A stretch of 64,000 nucleotides of DNA from Zingiber officinale. Lineage: Eukaryota > Streptophyta > Magnoliopsida > Zingiberales > Zingiberaceae. A program made the translations under genes and the position numbers. The stretch lies in assembly GCF_018446385.1 (NCBI RefSeq), contig NW_024589856.1, forward strand, positions 1 to 64,000, given 5' to 3'. Position 1 is the stretch's first letter. Every line of letters begins with the position of its first letter. Below the pieces are notes generated by a model, which made no database searches, was not told where the DNA came from, and saw only the letters and a program-made list of their open reading frames with translations. Below, in pieces: positions 12,801-27,800 of the stretch.

Positions 12801-15800
12801 GCACCGCTAGAGGGATTCCACGGTATCAATATAAATTACATAATAAATCACATACTATAACTTCAAAACAATAACAACAAATTTAAAATGAGTTCAAATT
12901 TACACAACCAATAAAAATATCACATATCTATTCTACTTCTTCTCCATAATTTTCAACAATTTGTTCTTCATTGGACACAAACTCAATATTATCATTGTGA
13001 TTCTCTTCTTCTTCAGATGCAAAATCATCTTCATTAAGTTCTTTCACTTTAGAGCTTCTTCGGGATGTAGATTTTCATCAGCTCCATTTGCTCCATCAAC
13101 CATTTGTCATGTGATCCCGGAACCTAATTCAACTTCATCATCTTCCCCACTATCCACAATCCAACATTGTGCATTTGAAGCATCTTTTGCAAGGACATCG
13201 ACATTCCTTTCTTTTTCTCTTTTTTGTTTGTTCAATAATCTAACATTAAATTAGACAAATATTAAGTTGTTCAATCGGTTAACATCCAACCTATTTCTTT
13301 TCTTTGTATGAATCTTAAAAGAAAAAAAAAATAAAGTAGATATTATAATTAGTAACATGAATATAAACTTTAAAAATTAATACTTTACTTTAATTAATGA
13401 CTTATAAGTATAAAGTTTACTCCTTCAAATGCACTCCAATTTCTTTCATGCCCAGATGAACTTGTAGTTAATGAAAATATTCTCAATGGACTCTTAGTAA
13501 GTTGGGTGTGTGAGCGTCGTATGTACTCCACCATGCACATAGATCACATGTATCATTATTTTTTTCACATGCTTTTGCTGCCAATGCTTTTCCAAATAAT
13601 CCAGTCTTATCTTTGTATTTTGTAAATTTCTTATTAATAATTGTATCTTGTAGCTCTAACTCATTGGCATACAAAATTTTTATGTATTCAAAAATCCCCA
13701 TTGTGACCTTCTCAAAGAGCAATAGAACTATTTTTATAGTAAAAATAGGGATTCAAAAAAAGGCAGTGGTATGCAATAATATATCAAGTCTATCCTTCAT
13801 TTGTGACTTAGAATTCAACTCCATGTTGTTCAGGGCCACCTTGATATCTTTCTTAGCTTAAAGAAGCTCCCTATATAGAAACCCCATGAATGAATTTCTA
13901 TCTCCATCTACCAATCTACCAATCGAAGAACTCTTACCAAAGGAGCAAATATTTTCAAATAAAGTGAACCCATTCCAAAAACTCATGCTCATCACAGTAG
14001 AGTAAGCCAATTTCCCTTTGTTTGTTTTTGACCATTTATATTTCTCCTACATATCATTTGTAAACATGACCCTTAAACTAGATTTTTTTTTTTTCAATCA
14101 AACTTTGCAATGTGAGGAAATTTAATGCAAACTTGGTAACTCCTAGCCGGACTATATCTCTCTTCTTCGTGAAACTTCTCATCAATGACAAATTCTTATG
14201 GTGAGCATAAATGAAAATAGTAAAAGACTTGACTTGCTCAATAACCTTTTATATCGTGGAAGCTTGCCAATACTTTCAAACATGAGATTAACCGTGTGAG
14301 TTGCACATGGACTCCAAAAGATCCCAGGTCGCTTTTCTCTTATCAATTTAGCTGTAGTCATATTGTTTGTGGCATTGTCTGTTACAATCAAAATAATATT
14401 CTGAGCTTCTACTTGTTCAACACACTTGTCATATACTCAAAAATAAGTTTAGCTGTATGTGTCTCGTCTTAAAACTCCTTAGACTCTAAAAATATAGTAC
14501 CCTCCTTGCAATTAACACACAAATTTAAGATGCTTCTTTTTCTATCATTCTATGCATCATAATTGAGCACCCATTCTTTGCCCATTCTTCTTCATGTTTC
14601 TTCAGCAGCTGCTTTATTCTTTCAACTTCAGCTTTCAATAGTAGCTCCCTAAGTTGATATTGAGTTGGAGGCTTGAATCCGGGTCTAAATTGACCTATTG
14701 CCTCCATTAGTTGTTTGAAGCTATCATTATCAACAACATTGAATAAGATTCCATTTTTATAAACTCATCTCTTAATATATTGTTGAACTTGTCGAGTTCT
14801 TTCTTTGAAAAGAGTCTCCTTTATATTTTTTTACGAAACACTTTACTCCCACTTGAACCTATATTTCAGGAGCAATTGTCGATGCATATCTATCCATAGG
14901 GGCAAGTGGAAGAAGTTTTTTAATTTCATTTATCCCTTCAATTTCAAGACCTTCTTCATCTAGAAAAATAGTCACCTCTGCAGTACAACTTTGTTCTTCC
15001 AATATTTTATTCTTTTTTCTGTTCCTCCATTCTAAAATAGTTTGTTTGCACTTATTTTTATTTTCTTGAGATGCTTTTCGACAACTAGATACATTTTCAG
15101 GTATATTTCCTATGTGCTCCTTGATCCTATACACTCCCCCACATCATTTTTTCACACAACTTGCATTTAATTTTGTTGCGGTCCTTAGGATCAATCAACA
15201 TCTCAAACTCTCATCCGATGTCATTTGACTTTCTTCTAAGAATCCCGGTTTCGGGTCATAACCTGAAAATTGATTTAAGAATAAATTTAGGAACTTTAGA
15301 ATCATTAACAAATTTAAGAAAAAATTATATATAAAATAATTAAGATATAATTATATATAAAATATTTAGATTTTTAGGATCCGAACATGTTGCATAACTC
15401 CATGCAATATGCTTTCGAGTTGATGAAATTGTTGTATTGACATGATTAAGACTTAAGCCCACTGAAATCAATAAATAAAAAAATATACAACAATAAAATA
15501 AATTATCAAAATATAAATCTGATTTATATGAATTAATAAAATTTATTAGAATTTTTTAATTTTAAATATAAAATTATTAGAATATAAATTAATTAATAAT
15601 ATATATTAGAATTTTTAAAATTTTAAATATAAAATTATGAATATAAACCTAATTTATATGAATTAATAAAATTTATTATATATTTTTTTAATTTTAAATA
15701 TAAAATTATCTATTTAAATGAATTAATAATATTTATTAGAATTTTTAAATTTAAAATATAAAATTATTAGAATATAAATAAATTAATAAAATTTATAAAA

Positions 15801-18800
15801 AGATTTTAATTTTAAATATATTTTTAATATAAATTCTTGGGATAATTTAATTAGGGTTTATAAAAGTCTATTCGAATTACTCCATTTAAGTGAGGAGTTG
15901 TTTGAATTAAATAAATTAATTAGGGTTTATTTAATTCAATGGGTGTTTATTTAACTCCAAGCCCATCAGGAGGCCTAAACCAATTCCTCCTCTAGGTCCC
16001 TGTTGTAGCCTCTATATAAAGTCTCGCATCCACCCATCCATAACTTGGTTTGGTTTAACTTGATTTTGGTTTGGTTTTCTCCATCCTCCTAGGGCCGGCA
16101 GTAAGGTTATAGAAAGGGAGATTTTTTCTAAACTGCATTTTGTTATTTTTCTTTCTTTGTAACCGACGGCAAAGGTTATAAAAGGAGTAGGTGGTGCCCC
16201 CTAAAACCTAATTTTCCACAATCCTCTTCCCTCCTTGTGGTCGGCGCCCCTCTTCCCTTGCTAGGGTCGGCGGCACATAATTCCCACAAGCCTCCTCCAC
16301 CTTCCTAAGGGTCAGCGCCCCCCTCATCTCTCCTTCCTTAGGGCCGACACCCCTTCCTTGCCATGGGCCGGCAGCTCTTGCTTATCCTCCTTGGTGGATG
16401 GCGGCTTGGAGAAGAGGAAGAAGAGGAAGAAGATCAGAAGGTGCCCCATTCTAGAACCTTCTTTTGTAACCGGCGGTTTGGAAGAGAAGAGAAGAAGGGT
16501 GATTTTGTCTTGGAAGATCATCGCCCATACAACGTCCAAGAAGAGGAGAGGAATATGGCAGAAGATTAAGAGGTCTTTAGATACGAAGAAAGGTACAACT
16601 AGTTATTTAATTCCGCTGCGTAATTAGTTAGTTTTCTTTGTATCGATTTTGAATACCAACACAAGAGGCTAGCGATCTTGTACTTCGATTAAGGTGTGCT
16701 TTGATCATTCAAGAACTTGCTTGATTGATCAAACACATGTTTGATCGAACATGCGGGTTGCTAGGAAAAGTTCTGTTCTTGTACAATTTTTTTTTTGTAT
16801 AGAGAAATTGAAACAGAACGAAATTCTTACACCTTCACTCTACCTTATATCTCACTATGTTTCTCTTAAACATCCATAGCCCATAAAAGATTCATTGTGA
16901 GTCTGAATACCATGATTATTCCCAATATTGTTTTTGAGGCATTGTCAAAAAAAGGGAATAAAGAGATGCAATGAGGGAGGAAATGGATGCATTAGAAAAG
17001 AATAAGACATGGGAGGTTGTTGAGAAGCCAAAGGGGAAGAACATTGTTGATTACATGTGGTTTTTCACACTAAAATACAAAGTAGACAGATCTCTTGAGA
17101 AATATAAAGCTAGGTTGGTGGTGAAAGGTTATACTTAGACTTTGGAGGTAGATTATCAAGAGACCTTTGCTCAAATTGCAAAAACGAATATTGTCCGAGT
17201 TCTACTATCTTTGGCTGCACACTTGAACTGACAACTCCTACAGTGTTATGTGAAGAATGCATTTCTCTATAGAGATTCAGATGAAGAAATTTATATGAAC
17301 CTCTCACTAAGATTTGCAAGTGATACTAGTAACAGAGTATGTAAATTGAGGAAAACTCTTTATGGTCTAAAACAATCTCCTAGAGCATGGTTTAGAAGAT
17401 TTGCAAAAGTCATAAAGTCTGGGTATAACCAAAGCCAAGGGGACCATACTCTCTTCGTTAAGCACTCAATTGTAGGGAAGGTGACAACTCTTCTAGTCTA
17501 TGTAGATGATATCATTGTAACTAAAAATGATGTAAAGAAAAAACATGATCTAAAGCATAAATTGATAAAGGATTTGAAATAAAAGAACTAAGCAAACTGA
17601 AGTGCTTCCTTGGTATTGAAGTAGCATACTTTACCAACAGAAGTATGTGACTGATCTGTTAGCTGAAACAGGGAAGATTGGGTCTAAGCCGATTTCTAGT
17701 CCAATGGATCTAAATCACAAGACAGTAAAAGCTAAGGAAGAACCAACTGTCGACAAAAGGATGTAACAGAGATTGGTTAGTAGGCTTATATACCTTGCTC
17801 ACCCTCGTCAGCATATGCCATGAGTGTAATCAGCCAATTCATGCATGATCCAAGAGAATCTCACCTTCAAGCTGCTTACCGAGTATTACATTACTTGAAA
17901 GGCACTTTGGGAAAGGAATTTTGTTCAAGAGAAATGAGACGTTAGCTTTAGAAACTTACACATATGCAAACTATGCAAGTTCTCTAGTGGATAGAAGCTT
18001 AACTATTATATTTTCCTTGGTGGTAATATGGTGACATGGAGGAGTAAAAAGCAAAATGTGATAGCAAGATGATCTGCAGAATTAGAATTTAGGGTTATTG
18101 CTCAATGATTATGTAAACTACTCTGGTTGAAAATTATTCTGGATGATTTGAAAATCAAATGGAAATGCTCCACGAAACTCTATTGTGACAATAAGTCAAC
18201 TATTAATATTACTCATAATCCTATCCAACATGATAGGACTAAGCATATTGAAATTAATAGACATTTCATATGGAGGAAGGATTAGTGTGTATGTCATATG
18301 TCCCTTCAGAATTACAATTAGCTGATGTGCTAACAAATGGATTGAACAGTTCTAGATTTCATGATCTAATAGTCTAGCTGAGAATGGAAAATATCTATTC
18401 CTCAGCTTGAGGGGGAGTGTAGAACTGTGAACTTGTAAAATATAAATAACAGAAATAAATAGCTATTCACATAAATAAACCGTTGTGAGAAAAAAATCTC
18501 TTAAATTAAGGGGTTTAATTAGAAAGATATCTTTAGGAATAATTAGTTTCCTATTCTCTCTTTTTATTTCTTATTTTATCTATTGTAATTTTATATATGA
18601 TACTGGGTATTTGCATTCTGAAATAAGAGGAATTTCCACATTAATTCTTTCCACAGTGTGTTCTTAGTTACTTATTATTATAGTATCACCAAGTGAGGTA
18701 CCTCATGGCAAGTAGTGAAATTATATCCTGAGGCATGGCAATTGGAACAAATATATCTTGACAATGATATGGATAGGTCCACATAATGCATACAACATTT

Positions 18801-21800
18801 TCTTTTGGCCAAAACAATACCATGCCGTTATCATAGAGGTTCAAGGAAAATCATTGATGGAACTGAAATCAAGTCCCTGGAAACACAAGCATTGATCAAA
18901 AGATTGCAATCTAGAATAGTAAATAGCAAGAGATATAAAGCTAGCAACTATGCATTTTCCTACTTTTACATGCACAACTTACAAAAATGTCAGAGATCTT
19001 AGTTAAAGATTCTAAAATGATGTTGAAATAAATTAAAAATTACCAGGTCAGTCAAAAATGACTGTTTGTTGAGACCTTCCAAAGCACTGAATGCAGATTC
19101 AAGCACTCGAGATAGGTATGCTACAACTCTGAAGATAACCAATAGTCACATTAGTAGTCATATTTTAACTGCTACCGCAAACTCCATCTAACATTAACTT
19201 ATATGCACCTTATGCAAGCATTTGTTGGTCTATGATCAGGAGCATTTCCATCATCAGGTGTCCGATAGTCTGTAGTTTTCTGCTCTGAAGATAGTAATCG
19301 CTCAACCTGTAAACAGGACATCATGATTTAATAAAATCCAGACGTCAGTAAATACATGGAAATTAAGAATTCATAGGTTCCTGAGTGAAGAAAAATAATG
19401 AACAAAGAAAGATGAAGATATGATTGCTTATTTGAACATTAAAATCCAAATAAATCGAGACTTGCAAGGGCTGTCACACAATGTAAGATGACAACATATA
19501 TATGGCTACATGTGTGCTTGTAAAATCATGAAATAATCATGGCTAAGAAAAATTCTAAGTTACAAAAAGTACCATTTTAAGTTGAAACTACAAAACTACC
19601 TAGGTTTGCCGCTTGATGCAACAAGTACATACTTTTTATTCGACATAGAAATAAAAATGGCCTGGAAATAATTATTGCATAGCCTAGATGTTATTCTAGT
19701 AATGCTCTAAATGGCAGCCGAGGCGGGAGGCGAGCATCAACCGCATCGCCTTTGCCTTAGGCGGTGTTTTAGGCGGTCAAAGATGAGACGAGGCAAGGCA
19801 GTAGGTGACGTAGTCAAAGTCAACAAAATTTTAAAAACCCTAGATATATTAATACACTCTCTCCCTTCCAAAACATAAATAATTGTACCAACCCACCAAG
19901 TCACCCATAGCCCACCTCCTTCCACATGGAACCATCCCACCACCACAGCGCTATCGCATTGCCGCTGTCGCCGTCGCCTGTTGTCGCTGCCAACACACTA
20001 GGTTAGCTTTTATATATTTCTAGTAACTTCTAGTTCTAGTTTTGATCTTTTATTTAATTATTGAAGATCAATGATGGAAAATAAGAAACAACCGGATGTG
20101 GAATTGAAACAAACGTCTAGTGATATTGTTTGGGATTATGGGGTGTTATATTGCAAAGAAAAAAAAGATTGGATCACATTCAAATTGTGTAAGAGACTTA
20201 TTAAGGGAAGAGTTTATCAGATAAAGCATCATATTGCGGGTATTATAGGATAAGTTAAAGCATGTCCTAAAGCATCCGACGAAGACACAAAAAAAAAAGA
20301 GTAAGAGCTTATCTTGAAAATAGAAAGAATAAGCGAGATGGGTGGAAAAACTAAAAGTAAAGATAACAGAAGTAAATATAGGTGTTGATGTCAATGATGA
20401 TGATTGTCACGTGAAGGGAGATTCTTCTAAAAAGAAGTCAAAGCACCTTGGGCCTATTGGTAAGTGGACATCCACAATCGCTTGTTGCCATGTTGGATTG
20501 AAACTTCAAATTTTAAACTTAAGCTTTTGGTAAAAGTAATGATATTACTTTTTTAGTATTAATATGACGACAAATCTTTATTAATTATCTTGTTAGTTGC
20601 ATTCATATATTTATTTGTGCCTTATATAAATTGTATTGTATGAAGCTAATTTATAAATAAACGTCATTTAATTACATATTATATAAAGAATGACTATTTA
20701 TAATATTATGTATAAAAATAGTAAAAAAAATCAACTGCCTAGGCAGCCGAGACCGTCCTGCCACAGCCTACCGCCATTTACAACACTGTATTCTAGAAGT
20801 TTCAATGTTTTTCAAAGACTCTGTCACTCTGATGACCTCTCACACAAATTCTGTTCCAAGACAAGATCATAATTGTTGGGGATCAATCTGCAGAACCCAA
20901 TGATCCAAGAAATGTTTACTTAAAACATGAATCTTAATGAACTACTAGAATAAAACTTATATACTTCAAAAGTTAAGGTGAGATATATTTGGCAATACTA
21001 GATTAAGACTCAATAGGAGTTTATAATGAACCGATATGAGCCAATCACGTGCATCCTCAAGACATACAAACCTCTGAGCCAATAATCACTAATCCGAACG
21101 AGAATAGTTGAAATTCCATATTTATCTACTACATGATCTTTTTCAACCATCCATCTCTGTTTAAAGTGATCTTCAGTCATGAAAGATATAGCTTTACATC
21201 TACTATTTCTATTGTCTGCTCATTGATATGGTCCCGAGTATAGGATCGAGTCACATGTCGAGATCCGGATCTGTACTTGGTCATGCAACACGTAAGGGGG
21301 GAAGGGAGGAGGAAAAGACTCGTCTTAGACAGAGTCCAAATCACTCAAGGGGGAAGACCCGTCCTAGATAGAGTCCTAATTGCTCAATTTTTCTCTTCCC
21401 CTTTATTAATAATGACACTCTTTATATAATGAGTCAAACATGACAAGATTAGGAAAGACAAACCATAAAGGAAAATAAGGGATCAAAAATAGGAAAGCTA
21501 ATTAGGCCATTATTTGTTTTCTACTATAGCAGTAGTTAAATTAGGCCATTATTTATTTTCTACTAATTAGGCAATAGCTAATTTATTTCTAATAGCTAAT
21601 TAGGTAGTAATTAATTTGCTTCCAACTATAACGATGTTCAACAAAGGCGTCCACCTCAGCGTCCACATTATCACTCCCCTCCTCGATACTGAGCTTGTCC
21701 TCAAGCTCGAAAGCGGGGTATAACGCCACTAATAGCATGAAGGAAAATTTCTGAATTCACTTCCCCCTCTTCCTCACCTTCCCTGTTATCATCAGGCACT

Positions 21801-24800
21801 TCAATCCAAAATAGGCGTTTACACTTGTGACCCGTGGAGTAGGATTCATCACAGTTAAAACAAAGGCCCTTGGCTCTCCGTTCTGCCATCTCGACGTGAG
21901 TCAGACGCTTGAAAAATGAAACAGATGGAATCTCCTTGCTGATGTCTGGTCCTGGTCTTCGCCAAAGGAGGGCCTCCACTGCTGGTGTTGAGCTTGGTTG
22001 TGGTCCCGCCCCAATTCGTGCACAGTAGCCTCCCACCTTGATGGAAGCACTGCTTCCGTTCTAGTGCCCTGGCCATATTCATTGCAATGCCTAGGTTTTC
22101 AGGCTTCTGTAGTTCGATATCGATACGGAGATCTTCGACTAGCCCTGCAGTGAATAAGTCAACTTGTTGTTGTGGTCGGAGGTCCGAGGTCCAAGCGAGG
22201 TGAGATTGAAATTGGCGCTGGTAGTCTTCTACAGAGCCTGTCTGCTTCAGATTTTCTAGCTCTCCCAAAGGGTTGTTGCTTAGGGGCGGGCCAAAGCGGG
22301 ATATGACAGTGGTCTCTGAACTACTTCCAAGTCATCTCTGGCTCTTCTTGCTCTACCTGATCAAACCAAAGTTGGGCTTCCCCTACCAAGTGGAAGGCAG
22401 CAAAGCCAACCTTGTCAGCCTCTGTGGCCCTTTGGTTGGTAAAGAATTTTTCGCACCTTTTAACCCAGCTCAGCGGATCCCCTTCTCCATAATAGGTGGG
22501 GAACTTCATCTTTGAGTATCGCGGAGCCATGGTGTCGCTGGTTGGCAGTTTAGGTCTTCTGAGCCTCTAGAAGGGCCATACTCTGTGCTGGTAGGGTTGT
22601 CTGCAGTATGCAAAGGTCGTCGTCTAGCATCTTGAACAGTACGGGAAATCTCAGCAATGTGCTCCTCTAGTCCTTGCTGGCGAGAAGTGATCTGCTCCAT
22701 GAAAACTTGTTGTTGTGACATCAATCTTTCCATGAAGACCTCGAGTTTGGATGTGATAGGATCCGTGTCACCCATGGTCGGCTCTGATACCAAGTTGATA
22801 TGGTCCCGAGTATAGGATCGAGTCACAGGTCGAGATCCGGATCCGTACTTGGTCATACAACACGTAAGGGGGGAAGGGAGGAGGAAAAGACTCGTCCTAG
22901 ACAGAGTCCAAATCACTCAAGGGGGAAGACTCGTCCTAGACAGAGTCCTAATTGCTCAATTTTTCTCTCTCCTTTTATTAATAATGACACTCTTTATATA
23001 AGGAGTCAAACATGACAAGATTAGGAAAGACCAACCATAAAAGAAAACAAGGGATCAAAAATAGAAAAGCTAATTAGGCCACTATTTGTTTTCTACTATA
23101 GCAGTAGTTAAATTAGGCCATTATTTATTTTCTACTAATTAAGCAATAGCTAATTTATTTCTAATAGCTAATTAAGTAGTAATTAATTTGCTTCCAACTG
23201 TAGCAATGTTCAACAAAGGCGTCCACATCACTCATCTTCTACTATTTCTCTCTAATCTCCTAGCACTCCTTGCCCTATTAAGTTTGGGGAAAGAGAATAG
23301 TCCATTGACTTCTTAAAGATATCTATTAAATATGAACTCATAATAAAACCCTAATCCTAGAACTATCAATGTTGACCTAAACCAATAACTCTAATACTCT
23401 CAACACTACCCCTCAAGCTAACACTCCCTCAAATTGGAGCATAGATTGATTTATATCAAGCTTTTTATATGAATTACAAAAATGTAAACTGAGACATGAT
23501 TATAATGAAACTAAAGTATACTCCACATAGGGGATATAAAACTTAGGAGTTTAGGAAGCACAGACAATGATCTCTTCCACTATGCCTTTGACTTTAGACC
23601 AACACATTGATAAAGGGAAAATATAAAGAGAGATCTCAGGAAATAATCTCTCGAGTGAGCTTCCACTGGAGTGGCACATACAACAGCACATAATAAACTG
23701 AGAGAAAAGGAAAAAACCACAAGGGTCCTAAAGAAAAGATGAATAGCATAGAACAACCCTGTGTTAGAAGTTGCAAATTAAGAACAAAGCATTTTCTCTA
23801 TTCAGATTTTCACTATAGATAGAAAGAACATCTTAACCCTTTCCTAGAAGTAGCAAACTAAGAACACGACATTTTCTTTATTCAAGTATTTAGTAGCTCA
23901 AATGATGCAAATGTAGCACACAAATGAAATCAAACTGATCTTCGAACTATGAGAGAAATTAAGATGGAAGAAGAAGCATAAAGGCAAGGGGACAGAGAAA
24001 TGGAAAGGATGATCTGAGAGAAAAGTAATCAAATTTGAAAAGAATATTGTGATTGAATGAATAAGAAAAAGGACCTATGGTCTAAATCTCATAGATCAGA
24101 AAGAGATAAGGGAATGTGAGATAAAGAAGACTCTCTAGAAAGGGGAGACATATATCCAATAAAATTAGGTCAAGAATGCATGAGGAAACTGGTTCACCAG
24201 CAATGCAAGGATATGATATATAGGTCCGCTGAGGAAGATTGAGGTCACGAGTGCAGAATGCAGAGAAGGGCTCGTGTTCAGAGGAATGGTGCAGATATTG
24301 CAGGTAGGATGCAATTCTTCTAGTGAGAGGAGCAGCGGTTGGAGAGTTTTGCTACCAAGATTACAATGAATGAGGACAAAAATATTCTGCTCAACCAGTG
24401 AAATTATATTTTTAAAGGATGTTTGATTCCCATGGCAGCATAGGCTTGTTTGGATGCAATCTGGTGGTAGTTGAAGGAGATGATGGCATTGACAGAGGCT
24501 TGTCCAGGACAAAAGTAAGGGAGTGAACAGACTAGTAGACAAGGAGAGAGGTTTTGCTCAAGAGGGTATCTAGGCAGACAACCCAGACCAGATCCAGGCT
24601 GGAGAAGATACCCTGCTGTCAACACCTAGGAGGGCTGAGAACGCTGGAGAAGACTACAAAAGTGGCAGTGGCTACAACTCACATGATAGAGATGGTGTTC
24701 ATACGCAATGTGCAGAAAGAGGTAGCAAGCATGTGAGGTGTACATCTTGGCAAGGAAAACAAAAGGTGTTGCAAGGAGGTGTGTCACTGGTGGAGCAGTA

Positions 24801-27800
24801 TGGTCTCCCTCACATAAAAGAGAGGATGTCAGTGAATGTCAGTGACAGTCACCCTGTTTGGTTTCCCTCATGTGATGGAGAAGAAATCAAAGACAGTCAT
24901 GCTCGAGGAGAGAGAAGTAGGGTTTATGTGCGATCTCAATCGCATGTAGGAGAAGATGGCAATGGTGGTTTCGCATGGCTTTTGTTGACATAGGGAGGAG
25001 AAGAAAGAAGGATGAGAGTCGACATGCTATAGACGACAACCTCAGGCCCTTGAGGAACATCTTTTGCCAAAACCTAACTTCAGCATTGTGTATTATTGAA
25101 GTGACGACAAAAGAAGTGAAGGGAGGTCGAGATTGGGAAAAGGAAGATAATAGGACTAAAAAACTTGAATACTTAAAGAGAAAGTGAGCCATTTCCTTTG
25201 TACACTTGGAGAGAGAGACAGATAGAAATTGATGCAAAAATCTAAATTATCATTATTCAAAATTCCATTCCAATCATGTTGTTAACCTATTTCTTCTCCC
25301 ATGAGTCCTCTTCCAATGTCTTCTTTAGGTAGAGCAATCGAGGACTTTGTATCGAAGTCCTCAAATATTGATTAGGAACCCTTTGGCTACAACCTTTATT
25401 TGGGTCATAGAGGAGTGTCAATGAAGAGCAAGGTAGCCTCGTTGTGCATGGGTGGAGATCATCTACCCACTAAGCAATGGATGGCTTCATGATGCACCAC
25501 CGCTAGAGCTCGGTAATGGAGGCAAAGAGTGTTGATCAACATTGTGTCAAGTATATAAGGTGGAGGCAGAAATGTCAGTGAGAATTGGGAAAAAGATCGG
25601 AAGGTGGTAATGTGATTGATCAAAGGATGACAACGAAGTGAGAAAGGCACTGAAGCTAAGGCAAAAGTCAAGGGAGGCAATCGGTGTTGGTAAGGCATTG
25701 TAGGACAAGCCAATCATTTGATGCACTCAAAAAAATGTAACCCTATCATACTAGTAATCATTGTAGTTTTTTCAATTTAATGAGGATATTTGGGACCTTT
25801 CTCATAATACCTATTACCAACCCTATTATACTAGTAATGTTTATGATTTTATCAACTTAACAAGGATATATTGGATTTTTCTTATAATACCTAATGGATC
25901 CACCACTTCCATCAATTTGGGGTGAATTTGATCATGTAGCCTTCATGGATTATAGATGCTTCCTCTGTACTTGTTTTGGTTGATGTACATAGTGGAAGTT
26001 GTTGTTTGTAGGCTCTCTTCCCTCCCTCCTTCCAAAGGCAGTGTTTTGTTCCCTCCAAGTACACACAATTTAAAAAGGTGGTTATGGAACCGTGTACGTA
26101 TGGGGAAAGAGGATACTATATAAACTTCTTTAAGATATTTGTTGCATGGGTATATATAGGACTCACAACAAAAGCCTAAACCTAGACTAGTCCCCGTAAC
26201 TTTATACTCTTAACATACCTTTAAATCCTAATGGGTTCAAAACATAGCCTATTAATCCTAGTTTATTTACATTATCTAACTAAAATTTCCCGTTCTTTGA
26301 GCAAGAATAAGTAAACTTCAAGTCCATGGGAGAAGAACATAAAACAAGTTTGGAGACATTTATTTAGAAATATCACTGTAGGACATAAATTCCTGCTTCC
26401 CATCATACAATCATCGTGCTCATCAACTAAAACTCCATTTCACCTTAGTCAATGAAGCCTTAATAATTCATCAACGAACAATTTGCACTATGAGCCATTT
26501 CCCTAAATCATCCACAGATTTTTATTGCAAAATGCATACTTAATGCATGAGAATCACCCCTTAGTAAACAAAGAAATGATGTAGATTCAGCAATCATCAT
26601 CCTAGTCCCAACTATTAAGGGACAGCTAAGAGGATCCTATCCTTCATTGAAGTCTAGGGTAACCTATATCACTAATAATATTCAAATATTTTTTCATTTT
26701 AAATTACATTAAAATTTTCTTCACCAGAGATATAGTGGCATAACTGCAGGACAAGCAACTAGTAAATCACCCTGACCTCCACAAATCAGAGTTAGCTATG
26801 ATCCAGATACATAACAGATAAGCAGTCCACAAATACTGACCTCAGCCATGACAGTTTCAATACACTGTTGAAGACCTTTTTGAGCAGAACCCTCTACTCT
26901 GGAGACAGCTGTACCCATCTCTTCAAGACATGCAGCATGGGCATCAGGAGCTAAAAGCCGAGAAATTTTATTTGAGAAATACTGAGAAAAATAGTAATAA
27001 TCAGCATAAAGCTTCCATTCCTAGTGTCATATGCAGATAAAGTAAATTTTAGTGGTTTACTTGTTGAAGTATTGCAACACTGCTAGCACACCGCTGCACA
27101 GCAATCATGAAAGATCTAAAGCTACTCTCACCTGCAGCAGCAGCAGCTTCAGCCTGAGAATTTTCACAGCAAGCTACTTACTAAATAGAAGAGCATCACC
27201 ATGTGTAACAAGGTAATGGAGAACACCTAGCATGAGAAAAAATATTTAAGGAGAATAAACATACAGCAGAAGCAGCTGCTGCAGCCACCCTTCTGCTGAC
27301 GCTTGCTCCAATAACAAATCTATCTCTTAAAGCTGCAGCCTCGTTTAAACTTTCTCTAGCATGCTCGAGTCCATCAGTTAAATATCGGCTCACCTATTAA
27401 GAACTCATCATTAGCAAAGACAGAATATCAAGATCACCTATTAAGAATTCATCATTTAAGAGAGACAGATATCAATGGATAAGAGAGTAGCAAACATTGC
27501 TATTGCTCCCTAACTTACTTGTTCCAGTAAGCAACCAAAGACTGATCTCACATTACTTGCAAGAGTAACTGGCTGCAAAAAATAAAAAATAAAAATTTGT
27601 CAGTTAGCTTAGTGAATGCAGCAAGGGAAGATGATCTCACAAGAGGAGAAATGTCACAAATCGAAGAATTATTCATCACATGGGATCCAAATACCTTTTA
27701 ACCACGATAAAGACCAAATCTCCTCAATACAAAGCCTATAAAAATCATAGCTAGCTCTTAAAAATTTAAAACAACTCTTAAAAATTAAACAAACTGCAAA

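Larger units (their letters stand above)
21224..23230 (-). mobile_element. Gag-only Ty3-gypsy retrotransposon (TR-GAG type)
   Basis: Two direct LTRs enclose 1,122 bp that holds only a gag gene. CTCAT is duplicated exactly at 21219-21223 and 23231-23235. The - strand primer site TGGTATCAGAGCCGACC (22777-22793) matches initiator tRNA-Met and lies two bases inside the 5' LTR. A polypurine tract GAGGAGGGGAG lies just inside the 3' LTR. No protease, reverse transcriptase, RNase H or integrase is present, so the element depends on another for mobility. It lies in SEC10 intron 18 in the same orientation as the gene. Confidence 0.92.

Noticed and set aside
16324..16627. Overlapping frames on both strands
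   Set aside because: Low-complexity Lys/Glu-rich text in an LTR-like leader.
24404..25237. Several 60-125 codon frames on both strands
   Set aside because: No recognisable domain. They fall inside the LTR remnant and overlap one another.
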